From positions 4,370,501 to 4,434,500 of the forward strand of contig NZ_JAGINK010000001.1 of NCBI RefSeq assembly GCF_017875955.1: DNA of 64,000 nucleotides. Direction: 5' to 3'. The notes below the pieces were generated by a model that saw nothing but the letters and a program-made list of their open reading frames with translations, was not told the origin of the DNA and did no database searches. This stretch comes from Pseudomonas sp. BP8. GTDB lineage: Bacteria > Pseudomonadota > Gammaproteobacteria > Pseudomonadales > Pseudomonadaceae. This document shows, in pieces, positions 36,187 to 44,933 of the stretch. A program made the position numbers and the translations under genes. Numbering within the stretch: the stretch's first letter is position 1; each line of letters opens with the position of its first letter.

Positions 36187-37275
36187 ATGAACTCCGCACT
36201 GAAATCCTTCGCCCCCTGCGCCCTCGCCCTTCTGCTGGCCCTGCCTACCTTCGTTAGCGCCAAGGAAGCCGAACAGCAGCAGAAACTGGCCAACGTGGTC
36301 ATCCTCGCCACCGGCGGCACCATTGCCGGCGCAGGCGCCAGCGCTGCCAACAGCGCCACCTACCAGGCCGCCAAGCTCGGCATCGACAAGCTGATCGCGG
36401 GCGTGCCTGAGCTTGCCGACATCGCCAATGTGCGCGGTGAGCAGGTGATGCAGATTGCTTCCGAGAGCATTTCCAACGACGACCTGTTGAAACTGGGCAA
36501 GCGCGTCGCCGAACTGGCCGACAGCGCCGACGTTGATGGCATTGTCATCACCCATGGCACCGACACCCTGGAAGAAACCGCCTTCTTCCTCAACCTGGTC
36601 GAGAAGACCGACAAGCCGATCGTGGTGGTCGGCTCCATGCGCCCAGGCACGGCAATGTCGGCTGACGGCATGCTCAACCTGTACAACGCCGTGGCCGTGG
36701 CCAGCAACAAGGAGTCGCGTGGCAAGGGCGTACTGGTCACCATGAACGACGAGATCCAGTCGGGTCGTGATGTGAGCAAGTCGGTCAACATCAAGACCGA
36801 AGCGTTCAAGAGCGCCTGGGGCCCGATGGGCATGGTCGTGGAAGGCAAGTCGTACTGGTTCCGCCTGCCAGCCAAGCGCCACACCCTGAACTCGGAGTTC
36901 GACATCAAGCAGATCACTACCCTGCCGCAAGTCGACATCGCCTACGGTTATGGCAACGTGACCGACACGGCCTACAAGGCGCTGGCACAGAACGGCGCCA
37001 AGGCGCTGATCCATGCGGGCACTGGCAATGGCTCGGTGTCTTCGCGGGTAGTCCCTGCCCTGCAGGAGCTGCGCAAGAACGGCGTGCAGATCATTCGCTC
37101 GTCGCACGTCAACCAGGGTGGTTTCGTACTGCGCAATGCCGAGCAGCCTGACGACAAGAACGACTGGGTCGTGGCGCACGACCTGAACCCACAGAAAGCG
37201 CGCATCCTGGCCATGGTCGCAATGACCAAGACGCAGGACAGCAAAGAGCTGCAGCGGATCTTCTGGGAATATTGA
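36187..37275 (+). CDS. ansB: Periplasmic glutaminase-asparaginase
   Basis: This 362-residue protein has a signal peptide (MNSALKSFAPCALALLLALP). The catalytic threonine motifs are VVILATGGTIAGAG and the VITHGTDTLEETAFF block. It matches Pseudomonas type II glutaminase-asparaginase, which deaminates Gln and Asn outside the cytoplasm for nitrogen and carbon. An ATG directly before (36184) is an equal alternative; more distant starts would destroy the signal peptide. Confidence 0.95.
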   Translation: MNSALKSFAPCALALLLALPTFVSAKEAEQQQKLANVVILATGGTIAGAGASAANSATYQAAKLGIDKLIAGVPELADIANVRGEQVMQIASESISNDDLLKLGKRVAELADSADVDGIVITHGTDTLEETAFFLNLVEKTDKPIVVVGSMRPGTAMSADGMLNLYNAVAVASNKESRGKGVLVTMNDEIQSGRDVSKSVNIKTEAFKSAWGPMGMVVEGKSYWFRLPAKRHTLNSEFDIKQITTLPQVDIAYGYGNVTDTAYKALAQNGAKALIHAGTGNGSVSSRVVPALQELRKNGVQIIRSSHVNQGGFVLRNAEQPDDKNDWVVAHDLNPQKARILAMVAMTKTQDSKELQRIFWEY

Positions 37276-37591
37276 TTCTCGCTAGGCCGCGTCACTAGGT
37301 CTCTCCCACAAACGCAGCGCCAGCCTTGAGGCATGCGCGGTCTCTGTGGGATGGGCCTTGTGTCGCGAAATGAGGGCGCAGCCCTCACCGGGATCACACA
37401 GTGGGATTGTGTTTGGTTGTGAGTCAGCAGGTGAGAACCTCGCCCTCATTTCGCGACACAAGGCCGCTCCCACAAAGACCGCGCCAGTTTGAGGTTTAGT
37501 GCAAGACAGTTGCACATACACTCCCCGCCCCGCCCTAACCTTGTTGGCATTTCGCCTGACAGCCTGTTGCGAAAAAACCTACAGTGAAATA
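37276..37591. repeat. intergenic region with inverted REP pair of the second type
   Basis: Two copies of the sequence TGTGGGAGCGGCCTTGTGTC or close variants lie in opposite orientation at about 37342-37375 and 37441-37475. No gene is supported in this stretch. Confidence 0.8.
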
Positions 37592-37607
37592 CTGTATGCG
37601 CATACAG
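37592..37607 (+). promoter_or_regulatory. LexA (SOS) box
   Basis: CTGTATGCGCATACAG is a perfect 16-bp palindrome with the CTGT-N8-ACAG LexA consensus. It sits 26 bp before the DUF1654 start and probably over its promoter. Confidence 0.88.
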
Positions 37608-37632
37608 CAAAACAACAAGGATAAGCCCCCCC

Positions 37633-37875
37633 ATGGCCGCTACCTCTCAAGCCGCTCCGACTTCTTACCAGCAACTCGGCGAGCGCATTCAGAAAATCAT
37701 CAACAACCCCCTCGCCCAGCGCAGCCGCGCTGCGTTGATCTTCCGCCTGGAGCACGAAGCGCCTGACGACTGGGCGACCCTGCTCGAAGAGATCGCTGAA
37801 AACGATAACGTCACCCTCGCCTACCGCGATGACGGTGGCGTGCAGATCTTCTGGACAGTACCGAAAGAAGACTGA
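37633..37875 (+). CDS. DUF1654 protein under SOS control
   Basis: This 80-residue protein has a central SYQQLGERIQKIINNPLAQR, then FRLEHEAPDDWATLLEEIAE and a C-terminal VTLAYRDDGGVQIFWTVP. I recognise the DUF1654 family, which is common in Pseudomonas chromosomes and phages. Its role is unknown. The LexA box directly upstream implies induction after DNA damage. Confidence 0.85.
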   Translation: MAATSQAAPTSYQQLGERIQKIINNPLAQRSRAALIFRLEHEAPDDWATLLEEIAENDNVTLAYRDDGGVQIFWTVPKED

Positions 37876-38014
37876 CTGCACTTAGCTGCTTGTTCATCTG
37901 CAGGCACTTCAGAACTTAGTTTGAAAGTGCCTGTCCCACAGCGCGGTCATTGCTAACTGCACCGCTTTGGCCAGCGCTTGTATACCTCCTCTCGCTCTTG
38001 AAAATGCTTACCTC

Positions 38015-38986
38015 ATGAAAACATTGTTGTCTGTAGTAGCGCTCGCCTTCTCATTTATCAGCCCCGCCTTTGCCAACCCGCCCGCCACCTTTACCGAAGC
38101 CAAGGTTGTCGCCAAACAAAAGATCTATCTCGACCAGGCGAACAGCGCCATGGGCGATCTTTATTGTGGCTGCAAGTGGACCTGGGTGGGCAAGTCGGGG
38201 GGGCGTATCGATCCCGCCTCGTGTGGCTACGAAACGCGCAAACAGCAGAGCCGCGCCGAACGGACCGAGTGGGAACACATCGTCCCGGCCTGGACGTTCG
38301 GCCACCAGCGCCAGTGCTGGCAGAACGGCGGGCGTGAACATTGCGCCGATGACGATCCGGTATTCAAGGCCATGGAAGCCGACTTGTTCAACCTGTACCC
38401 GGCGGTGGGCGAAGTGAATGGCGACCGCAGCAACTTCAACTATGGGATGGCGTCTGGTGTCAGCCCGCAATATGGCCAGTGCAAAACCCGCGTGGACTTC
38501 AACCAGCGCGCAGCTGAACCGCGCGATGAAGTTAAAGGCTTGGTGGCCCGCACTACCTTTTATATGTTCGACCGTTATCAGTTGAGCATGTCTCGTCAAC
38601 AGCAGCAGTTGCTGATGGCCTGGGACAAACAACACCCGGTGAGCAAGTGGGAGAAGGAACGTGACCGGCGCATCGCCGCGGTGATGGGCCACTCCAATCC
38701 GTTTGTGACCGGCGAGCGCAGCTGGACGCCGGGCTACAAGCCGGTGGGTGACGGTGTAGTGAGCGCAGTACCGGCCAAAGCGGCACGTCCGGCGGCGCAG
38801 CCGTCGCTGGCGAGTAGCGCCGGGAGCACCGGTGGGGCGATTGTTGGTAACCAGAACAGCCACCTCTATCACCTGCCGAGCGGGTGCCCTGGCTACAGCC
38901 AGGTGGCTGCAAAAAATCGTGTTTCGTTCGCGTCTGAATCACAAGCGCAGGCGGCGGGATATCGTAAGGCTGGCAACTGTCGATAA
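38015..38986 (+). CDS. endA: Endonuclease I (EndA-like) with C-terminal extension
   Basis: This 323-residue protein has a signal peptide (MKTLLSVVALAFSFISPAFA). The endonuclease I core carries YCGCKWTW, RTEWEHIVPAWTFGHQRQCW (catalytic EHIVPA) and FNLYPAVGEVNGDRSNFNYG. This periplasmic or secreted enzyme degrades double-stranded DNA. Beyond the core is an Ala/Pro-rich linker and a domain of about 45 residues running from SHLYHLPSGCPGYSQV to AAGYRKAGNC, like the metal-binding Ada-type or nuclease-tail modules. The usual EndA lacks this tail. Confidence 0.92.
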   Translation: MKTLLSVVALAFSFISPAFANPPATFTEAKVVAKQKIYLDQANSAMGDLYCGCKWTWVGKSGGRIDPASCGYETRKQQSRAERTEWEHIVPAWTFGHQRQCWQNGGREHCADDDPVFKAMEADLFNLYPAVGEVNGDRSNFNYGMASGVSPQYGQCKTRVDFNQRAAEPRDEVKGLVARTTFYMFDRYQLSMSRQQQQLLMAWDKQHPVSKWEKERDRRIAAVMGHSNPFVTGERSWTPGYKPVGDGVVSAVPAKAARPAAQPSLASSAGSTGGAIVGNQNSHLYHLPSGCPGYSQVAAKNRVSFASESQAQAAGYRKAGNCR

Positions 38987-39016
38987 AGCCATGCTTTTCC
39001 GGGGGATTATTCGAAT

Positions 39017-39810
39017 CCTGTAGGAGCGGGCTTGTCCCGCGAAACCGGCAAAGCCGGTGCCATACACCACTTTGGCCGGGCTGGCCTCTTCGCGGGACAA
39101 GCCCGCTCCTACAGGGTACGCGCCGCATTTACGGACTTTATTCTCTACGCGACGGCGCAGCCTGATGGGCGGGGCAATCTCCCGCAGAACAAACGCTAAC
39201 TCATTGATTTATACAAACCCTGTAGGAGCGGGCTTGTCCCGCGAAACCGGCAAAGCCGGTGCCATACACCACCGTGGCCGGGCTGGCCTCTTCGCGGGAC
39301 AAGCCCGCTCCTACAGGGTACGCGCCGCATTTACGGACTTTATTCTCTACGCGACGGCGCAGCCTGATGGGCGGGGCAATCTCCCACAGATCAAACGCTA
39401 ACTCCTTGATTTATACAAACCCTGTAGGAGCGGGCTTGTCCCGCGAAACCGGCAAAGCCGGTGCCATACACCACTTTGGCCGGGCTGGCCTCTTCGCGGG
39501 ACAAGCCCGCTCCTACAGGGTACGCGCCGCATTTACGGACTTTATTCTCTACGCGACGGCGCAGCCTGATGGGCGGGGCAATCTCCCACAGATCAAACGC
39601 TAACTCATTGATTTATACAAACCCTGTAGGAGCGGGCTTGTCCCGCGAAACCGGCAAAGCCGGTGCCATACACCACCGTGGCCGGGCTGGCCTCTTCGCG
39701 GGACAAGCCCGCTCCTACAGGGTATGCGCCGCATTTACGGACTTTATTCTCTAAGCGACAGCGCAGCCTGAAGGGCGGGGCAAGTTTCTATAAATCAATG
39801 AGTTAGCGTT
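39017..39810. repeat. four-copy 202-bp tandem array, each unit with a REP pair
   Basis: Copies start at 39017, 39219, 39421 and 39623, exactly 202 bp apart. Each holds CCTGTAGGAGCGGGCTTG, a small GCCGG hairpin, the inverse REP, and a spacer ending AACTCATTGATTTATA (AACTCCTTG in one copy). The copies differ at very few bases. The array ends with the spacer motif in inverse orientation (TATAAATCAATGAGTTAG, 39789-39806). Open frames crossing the array are artefacts, because 202 is not a multiple of three. Confidence 0.95.
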
Positions 39811-39834
39811 TTTGCGCTTACTCCCGGAAGAAAC

Positions 39835-40260
39835 TCACACCAGTGCCTGCAAATAGGCACTGGCCTCCTGGTAACGGGTCAACCGGGCCAGATCCGCAGG
39901 GCCAGGACTGGGAATACGGCTAAGGTCGCTATTATCAGCCAGATCGGCCAGCTTGACCTCGCGCGCCAACGGATCATCACCCAGACGCACCACGAACGCT
40001 TCGTAGCTTTCGCCTTGACGGCGGCTCAAGGACAGTAACGCGGCAAGGATCTTCAGTGGGAAGCCTTCACGCGCCAGATCGGACACGGTCAACGGAGTGT
40101 CTTCCAGCACATCATGGAGCACGGCGACGATTCGCTGCTCTGGTGTCGAGACCCGCATCATTACCCGCAATGGATGGAGGATATACGCCGACCCACCCTT
40201 ATCGTATTGCCCTTCATGCGCTCTGGCGGCCACTACGATGGCCCGCTCCAGTGTAGACAT
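39835..40260 (-). CDS. HD-domain phosphohydrolase, RelA/SpoT-type small hydrolase
   Basis: This 141-residue protein has the HD signature AARAHEGQYDKGGSAYILHP, VAVLHDVLEDTPLT, and a C-terminal VKLADLADNSD. These are the metal ligands of the ppGpp-hydrolase type of HD fold. It may hydrolyse (p)ppGpp or a related nucleotide like stand-alone small alarmone hydrolases; this is by family only. Length is short for the group (about 180). Confidence 0.8.
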   Translation of the reverse strand: MSTLERAIVVAARAHEGQYDKGGSAYILHPLRVMMRVSTPEQRIVAVLHDVLEDTPLTVSDLAREGFPLKILAALLSLSRRQGESYEAFVVRLGDDPLAREVKLADLADNSDLSRIPSPGPADLARLTRYQEASAYLQALV

Positions 40261-40381
40261 GAGGCCCCTCCCTGCTCAGCGCTGTCCCAGACCAAGCATA
40301 GCCGGGACGGACGTTATGGAACAGCCTGGGTTCAGTGTGCCAGTGCCGGCCTGATAACCCGGCAAGCACTGGCCACAGCGA

Positions 40382-40951
40382 TCAGCGCTGCACGCCGTGC
40401 TGGATCACCACCGAGTCAGTACCTTGGCGGGCCATGACATCCGCCTTGCGCGCCTCAGCCTCGGCCTTGGTCGCAAACGGCCCCATCAGCACCACTGGCT
40501 TGCCGTCGCGGTACTCCACCGACGACGGGATGCCCTTCTCGATCAAGCGTGCGGTCATGTCGCTCAAGGCACCCATGTTCGGCCCCTGCACCACTTCGAC
40601 ATCCCAGCCCTGCGGCGCCGGCTGATCCGCCACGGCTTCTGCACGACGCTGCAGGTCGGCACCACCACACACCTCACGAATACGCAGGTTGTTGCCGGTA
40701 TCGTCGATGATGATTTCGTATTGGCCATCGCGCTTGATCGCCACATAGCTGCGGTAGGCCTCGAACACGCCGGCGTCGTCCTTGCCGCGGAACTGGCCAC
40801 AGATGGAGCCCTGATTATCGAAACGCACGTTGGCGAACTTGGCGGTCTTGGGATTGCTCAGGTGCTCGGCCACCTTTTTATGCACGCCGTCGACCTCGTT
40901 GTTACATCCCGCCAGGGCCAGCACCGCCATTACCACCGCCAGATTACGCAC
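40382..40951 (-). CDS. SPOR-domain-like lipoprotein
   Basis: This 189-residue protein has a lipobox (LALAGCN, Cys16), a domain with two cysteines (SICGQFRG and REVCGGAD), and a C-terminal region (WDVEVVQGPNMGALSDMTAR, ending GPFATKAEAEARKADV) that looks like a SPOR peptidoglycan-binding repeat. It is probably anchored in the envelope. The function is unknown. Confidence 0.75.
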   Translation of the reverse strand: MRNLAVVMAVLALAGCNNEVDGVHKKVAEHLSNPKTAKFANVRFDNQGSICGQFRGKDDAGVFEAYRSYVAIKRDGQYEIIIDDTGNNLRIREVCGGADLQRRAEAVADQPAPQGWDVEVVQGPNMGALSDMTARLIEKGIPSSVEYRDGKPVVLMGPFATKAEAEARKADVMARQGTDSVVIQHGVQR

Positions 40952-41053
40952 GCGTGTATCTCCAGATTCGAAGGGGCGCAGTCTAACATGGCGACTAGCC
41001 GACGCCGACGACCAGGCTGCCGCAGGGTGTTTCAGCGCCGAAACGGCAAATGC

Positions 41054-41085
41054 AAAAAGGGCGATCCTTTCGGATCGCCCTTCTT
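41054..41085 (-). terminator. terminator after the second tRNA-Val
   Basis: On the minus strand GGGCGATCC-GAAA-GGATCGCCC is followed by TTTTTGC. Confidence 0.93.
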
Positions 41086-41090
41086 AAGTT

Positions 41091-41167
41091 TGGTAGGCAC
41101 AATTGGACTCGAACCAACGACCCCCACCATGTCAAGGTGGTGCTCTAACCAACTGAGCTATGTGCCT
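41091..41167 (-). tRNA. tRNA-Val (GAC), copy 2
   Basis: 77 nt; acceptor AGGCACA/TGTGCCT, anticodon loop TTGACAT (GAC), T-loop TTCGAGT, encoded CCA. Identical to the copy at 41328-41404. Confidence 0.95.
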
Positions 41168-41290
41168 GTCGTGTGGGGCGCATATTACGAGTGAAACGAG
41201 ATGCTGTAAAGCGTTTTTTTCAGAAAAATCAAAAACTTTGCACAACCCACTCTATAGAGCAGCCGGCCGGGAATCCCATCGCCAGAATGC

Positions 41291-41322
41291 AAAAAGGGCG
41301 ATCCTTGCGGATCGCCCTTCTT
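41291..41322 (-). terminator. terminator after the first tRNA-Val
   Basis: GGGCGATCC-GCAA-GGATCGCCC followed by TTTTTGC on the minus strand, nearly identical to the one at 41054-41085. Confidence 0.93.
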
Positions 41323-41327
41323 AGGTT

Positions 41328-41404
41328 TGGTAGGCACAATTGGACTCGAACCAACGACCCCCACCATGTCAAGGTGGTGCTCTAACCAACTGAGCTATGT
41401 GCCT
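41328..41404 (-). tRNA. tRNA-Val (GAC), copy 1
   Basis: 77 nt, same cloverleaf as the copy downstream, with anticodon GAC and encoded CCA. The pair plus terminators looks like a recent tandem duplication of about 237 bp. Confidence 0.95.
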
Positions 41405-41606
41405 GTCGTGTGGGGCGCATTCTACCCAATCCATAATGGGTGTCAACTGTTTTTTTCACGCTAAGCCACTGAATCTTAAAAATATTTACGCAATGCTCAG
41501 GCGCGGCACCTCGTAAAGGATTTTCACCATACGACTAGCGGGTGTTTATTATTATTGATAGCATCGGTACATTCGTTAAAAATATAAAACACGAGGTTTC
41601 TCGAGC

Positions 41607-42890
41607 ATGGCCAATACCCCCTACCCCCAGTCCTACTACGCCGCCTCGGCTAACCCGGTGCCGCCGCGTCCGGCGCTGCAGGGTGAGGTGGAAACCGACA
41701 TCTGCGTGATCGGCGCGGGCTACACCGGCCTGTCCAGCGCACTGTTCCTGCTTGAAAACGGCTTCAAGGTGACCGTGGTAGAAGCTGCCAAGGTCGGCTT
41801 CGGCGCATCGGGCCGCAACGGCGGGCAGATCGTCAACAGTTATAGCCGCGACATCGACGTCATCGAGCGCACCGTGGGTCCACGCCAGGCACAGCTGCTG
41901 GGCGAGATGGCCTTCGAAGGCGGCCGGATCATTCGCGAGCGCGTCGCCAAGTACAACATCCAGTGCGACCTCAAAGACGGGGGCGTGTTCGCCGCCCTGA
42001 CGCCTAAACAGATGGGTCACCTGGAATCGCAGAAGCGTCTATGGGAACGCTACGGCCACACCCAACTGGAGCTGATGGACCAGAAGCGCATCCGTGAAGT
42101 GGTCGCCTGCGACAGCTACTTAGGCGGCATGCTGGACATGAGCGGCGGTCACATTCACCCGCTCAACCTGGCCTTGGGCGAAGCGGCTGCAGTCGAATCG
42201 CTCGGTGGCGTGATCTACGAGCAGACCCCGGCCATTCGCATCGAACGCGGCGCCAACCCGGTCGTGCATACTCCGCAGGGTAAGGTCCGCGCCAAGTACA
42301 TCATCGTTGCCGGTAATGCCTACCTGGGCAACCTGGTGCCGGAACTGGCCTCGAAGTCGATGCCGTGCGGTACCCAGGTGATCACCACCGAGCCGCTGAG
42401 CGACGAGCTGGCCCGCACGCTGCTGCCGCAGGACTACTGCGTCGAAGACTGCAACTACCTGCTCGACTACTATCGCCTGACCGGCGACAAGCGCCTGATC
42501 TTCGGCGGTGGCGTGGTCTACGGTGCGCGCGACCCGGCCAACATCGAGGCGATCATTCGGCCGAAGATGCTCAAGGCCTTCCCGCAACTGAAAGACGTCA
42601 AGATCGACTACGCCTGGACCGGCAACTTCCTGCTGACCCTGTCGCGCCTGCCGCAGGTCGGCCGTATCGGCGACAACATCTATTACTCGCAGGGCTGCTC
42701 GGGCCACGGCGTGACCTACACCCACCTGGCCGGCAAGGTGTTGGCCGAGGCCCTGCGTGGCCAGGCTGAACGCTTCGATGCCTTTGCCGGGCTGCCGCAC
42801 TACCCGTTCCCGGGTGGGCAAATGCTGCGTGTGCCGTTCAGTGCAATGGGCGCCTGGTACTACAGCCTGCGCGATCGCCTGGGCTTCTGA
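41607..42890 (+). CDS. puuB: FAD-dependent oxidase, PuuB-like (gamma-glutamylputrescine oxidoreductase family)
   Basis: This 427-residue protein has an N-terminal Rossmann FAD site (DICVIGAGYTGLSSALFLLE), GFGASGRNGGQIV, and the DAO-family C-terminal YYSQGCSGHGVTYTHLAGK. It resembles PuuB, which oxidises gamma-glutamylputrescine in putrescine use. No other puu gene is adjacent, so the substrate could be another amine. The ATG at 41607 gives the family N-terminus with PQSYYAASAN. Confidence 0.88.
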   Translation: MANTPYPQSYYAASANPVPPRPALQGEVETDICVIGAGYTGLSSALFLLENGFKVTVVEAAKVGFGASGRNGGQIVNSYSRDIDVIERTVGPRQAQLLGEMAFEGGRIIRERVAKYNIQCDLKDGGVFAALTPKQMGHLESQKRLWERYGHTQLELMDQKRIREVVACDSYLGGMLDMSGGHIHPLNLALGEAAAVESLGGVIYEQTPAIRIERGANPVVHTPQGKVRAKYIIVAGNAYLGNLVPELASKSMPCGTQVITTEPLSDELARTLLPQDYCVEDCNYLLDYYRLTGDKRLIFGGGVVYGARDPANIEAIIRPKMLKAFPQLKDVKIDYAWTGNFLLTLSRLPQVGRIGDNIYYSQGCSGHGVTYTHLAGKVLAEALRGQAERFDAFAGLPHYPFPGGQMLRVPFSAMGAWYYSLRDRLGF

Positions 42891-42942
42891 TGCATTACCG
42901 ACCTTGTCGCGGGCTTCCCTGCGACAAGGCCGGTACATGCAG

Positions 42943-43629
42943 TTACTGCCCGAGGCTGCTGACAGCCTGCCTGGCTGCCATCTCCTGGCCTGCCCGGGCC
43001 AGTTCATCGGCAGCTTTCAACCAGCGCTGGCGGTCCACCTGGGCCGGCAGTTGCCGCGGTTGCTGGACCAGCACCGCCCAACTCCCCTGCGCCTGCCACG
43101 CCTCCTGAAAATCATCGAACGCCATCAGTTGCCGGCGATGCATGCCTGAACGCAGCAGCACGCGCTGCTTGTAGCTGTCGTAGCCGACCAGGACCGCATA
43201 GCGCGGCTCACTCCACCAGGCCGAACCTTCCTGATAGCGCAACAGCACCGGATTGCCCGCCGCTACCTGCGCGAGCAAGGCGTCCAGGCGCTTGTCCAGC
43301 GGATACACGACCATGCCGTAATCGCGTGCGACTGCCGGCATCGAGGTTTCCAGGGCATCGGCGCCTTCTGGCAACTTCAACGGTTTATCGAGCAAGCCTG
43401 GGGTGATGCGCACCCCTTGTTGCGAGAGGATACCGGCCAAGGCCATTGCGCCACTGTGATTGGCGTTACCACGAAAGAACGGCACGCTGCTGATCTCGAC
43501 CCGCTGAGGCAGGCCCTTGGCCACAGGGGGCGGGCCGCTGGCGCACCCCGCCAGGCCAACGGCCACCAGGCAGGCCGCGATGACTCGACGCGGGTGGTTG
43601 AGCAACGACTTGAACGGAGCTTGCAGCAT
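42943..43629 (-). CDS. C39-peptidase-like lipoprotein (PA2778 family) without catalytic Cys/His
   Basis: This 228-residue protein has a lipobox (VGLAGCA, Cys29). A peptidase C39-like domain follows (RVEISSVPFF, PVLLRYQEGSAWWSEPRYAV, and VGYD at 147-151). At the position where family members have QCGPAAL the sequence is NHSGAMAL, so Ser59 replaces the nucleophile. Where the catalytic His is expected (H-x-VVV-GYD) there is Arg143. The domain may bind rather than cut peptides. The start at 43629 places the signal sequence correctly; the longer frame to 43761 is rejected. Confidence 0.75.
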   Translation of the reverse strand: MLQAPFKSLLNHPRRVIAACLVAVGLAGCASGPPPVAKGLPQRVEISSVPFFRGNANHSGAMALAGILSQQGVRITPGLLDKPLKLPEGADALETSMPAVARDYGMVVYPLDKRLDALLAQVAAGNPVLLRYQEGSAWWSEPRYAVLVGYDSYKQRVLLRSGMHRRQLMAFDDFQEAWQAQGSWAVLVQQPRQLPAQVDRQRWLKAADELARAGQEMAARQAVSSLGQ

Positions 43630-43842
43630 GGGCACTCGCTTGTTTCGAAGCCCGGCAGACAGCGCCCGGCGATGGACACTGATCATAGGTCGGACGCGGC
43701 CATGGGTATAGTCCGACAAAGCCTTGTAGCGAATCGGACCAAGCCTTAGACCTAAGATCAATGGAACGTCACAGTCGTCGAGCTAGACTAAAGCAGTGTC
43801 TGGAAGGCGAGCCTGGGGCTGGCCGGAGAGAGGGAGGCACAC

Positions 43843-44007
43843 ATGAGCCTGACAATGGCAATTCTAATGCTGGTGGGCATGTGGATCAGCGTCGCAGCCG
43901 CCATGCTCTGGGGGGTTCTGCGCATTGTGCGCAGGCATTCGCAACATCACCTGCCGCCGCAGGTTCGGCCTAAACATGCGCCAGTACGCCGGGCTACTGC
44001 GCATTGA
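43843..44007 (+). CDS. small single-span membrane protein
   Basis: This 54-residue open frame starts MSLTMAILMLVGMWISVAAA and ends in a basic tail (RRHSQHHLPPQVRPKHAPVR). One transmembrane helix at about 4-26 precedes the cytoplasmic basic part. A good AGGGAGG lies 5 nt before the ATG. No family is recognised. Expression is plausible but unproven. Confidence 0.6.
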   Translation: MSLTMAILMLVGMWISVAAAMLWGVLRIVRRHSQHHLPPQVRPKHAPVRRATAH

Positions 44008-44022
44008 ACTGAGAATTTGGGG

Positions 44023-44145
44023 CAGCTGCGCTGCCCTTTCGCGACACAAGGCCGCTCCCACAGGGATGGACCGCGTAGCTCAAGTGGCGTACGCGGTCTC
44101 TGTGGGAGCGGTCTTGTGTAGCGAAAGGGGCGCAAAGCGCCCCAG
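44023..44145. repeat. inverted REP pair, second type
   Basis: TTTCGCGACACAAGGCCGCT and its inverse (AGCGGTCTTGTGTAGCGAAA) form a long imperfect palindrome between the small membrane gene and terC; it may also act as a terminator for both. Confidence 0.85.
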
Positions 44146-44153
44146 CTGTTGCA

Positions 44154-44906
44154 TCAACCTTCTGCGGCTTCACGCTTCATACGTGCCCGGCGAGCAAAGA
44201 TGTTGAGCATCTCGATCGCGGTCGAGAAGGCCATTGCTGCGTATACATAGCCTTTAGGCACATGCGCGCCGAAGCCTTCGGCGATCAGCGTCATGCCGAT
44301 CATGATCAGGAAGCCCAGCGCCAGCATCACCACGGTCGGGTTGTCGTTGATGAAGTTGGCCAGCGGGTCGGCCGCCACCATCATCACGATCACGGCAACC
44401 ACTACGGCGATGATCATGATCGGCAGGTGCTCGGTCATGCCTACGGCGGTAATGATGCTGTCGACCGAGAAGACGATGTCCAGCAGCAGGATCTGGAAGA
44501 TCGCCGCGGCAAAGCCCAGGGTAACCGTGTTGGAGACCTTGGCCTCTTCCTTGGCACCGTGCGGGTCGACACTCTCGTGGATCTCCTTGGTCGCTTTCCA
44601 CAACAGGAACAAGCCACCGGCGATCAGGATCATGTCCTTCCAGGAGAAGGCATTACCAAACACCTCGACAACCGGATCGGTCAGCTGCACGATCCAGGCC
44701 ACGGTGCTGAGCAGCGCCAGGCGCATGATCAGGGCCATGCTGATACCGATCCGACGGGCCTTGGAGCGGTATTCCATCGGCAGCTTGTTGGTCAGGATCG
44801 AGATGAAGATCAGGTTGTCGATACCCAGTACGACTTCCATCGCCACCAGGGTGGCCAAGGCAACCCAGGCGGTCGGGCTTGCGGCGAGTTCCAGCAAATA
44901 TTCCAT
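44154..44906 (-). CDS. TerC/YgdQ-family integral membrane protein
   Basis: This 250-residue inner membrane protein has about seven transmembrane helices and the two TerC motifs EVVLGIDNLIFI and DIVFSVDSIITAVG. The acidic residues in the membrane suggest metal ion handling; family members have been linked to tellurite resistance and Mn export, but the substrate here is not shown. It ends with a basic tail. It lies 27 bp downstream of a small lipoprotein gene on the same strand. Confidence 0.9.
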   Translation of the reverse strand: MEYLLELAASPTAWVALATLVAMEVVLGIDNLIFISILTNKLPMEYRSKARRIGISMALIMRLALLSTVAWIVQLTDPVVEVFGNAFSWKDMILIAGGLFLLWKATKEIHESVDPHGAKEEAKVSNTVTLGFAAAIFQILLLDIVFSVDSIITAVGMTEHLPIMIIAVVVAVIVMMVAADPLANFINDNPTVVMLALGFLIMIGMTLIAEGFGAHVPKGYVYAAMAFSTAIEMLNIFARRARMKREAAEG

Positions 44907-44933
44907 GAATCAATCCTGTTTCAAGTCTTGGGG

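Noticed and set aside
39057..39754. repeated 97-114-codon open frames in the 202-bp array
   Set aside because: They translate REP sequence, change frame between units, and have no ribosome site.
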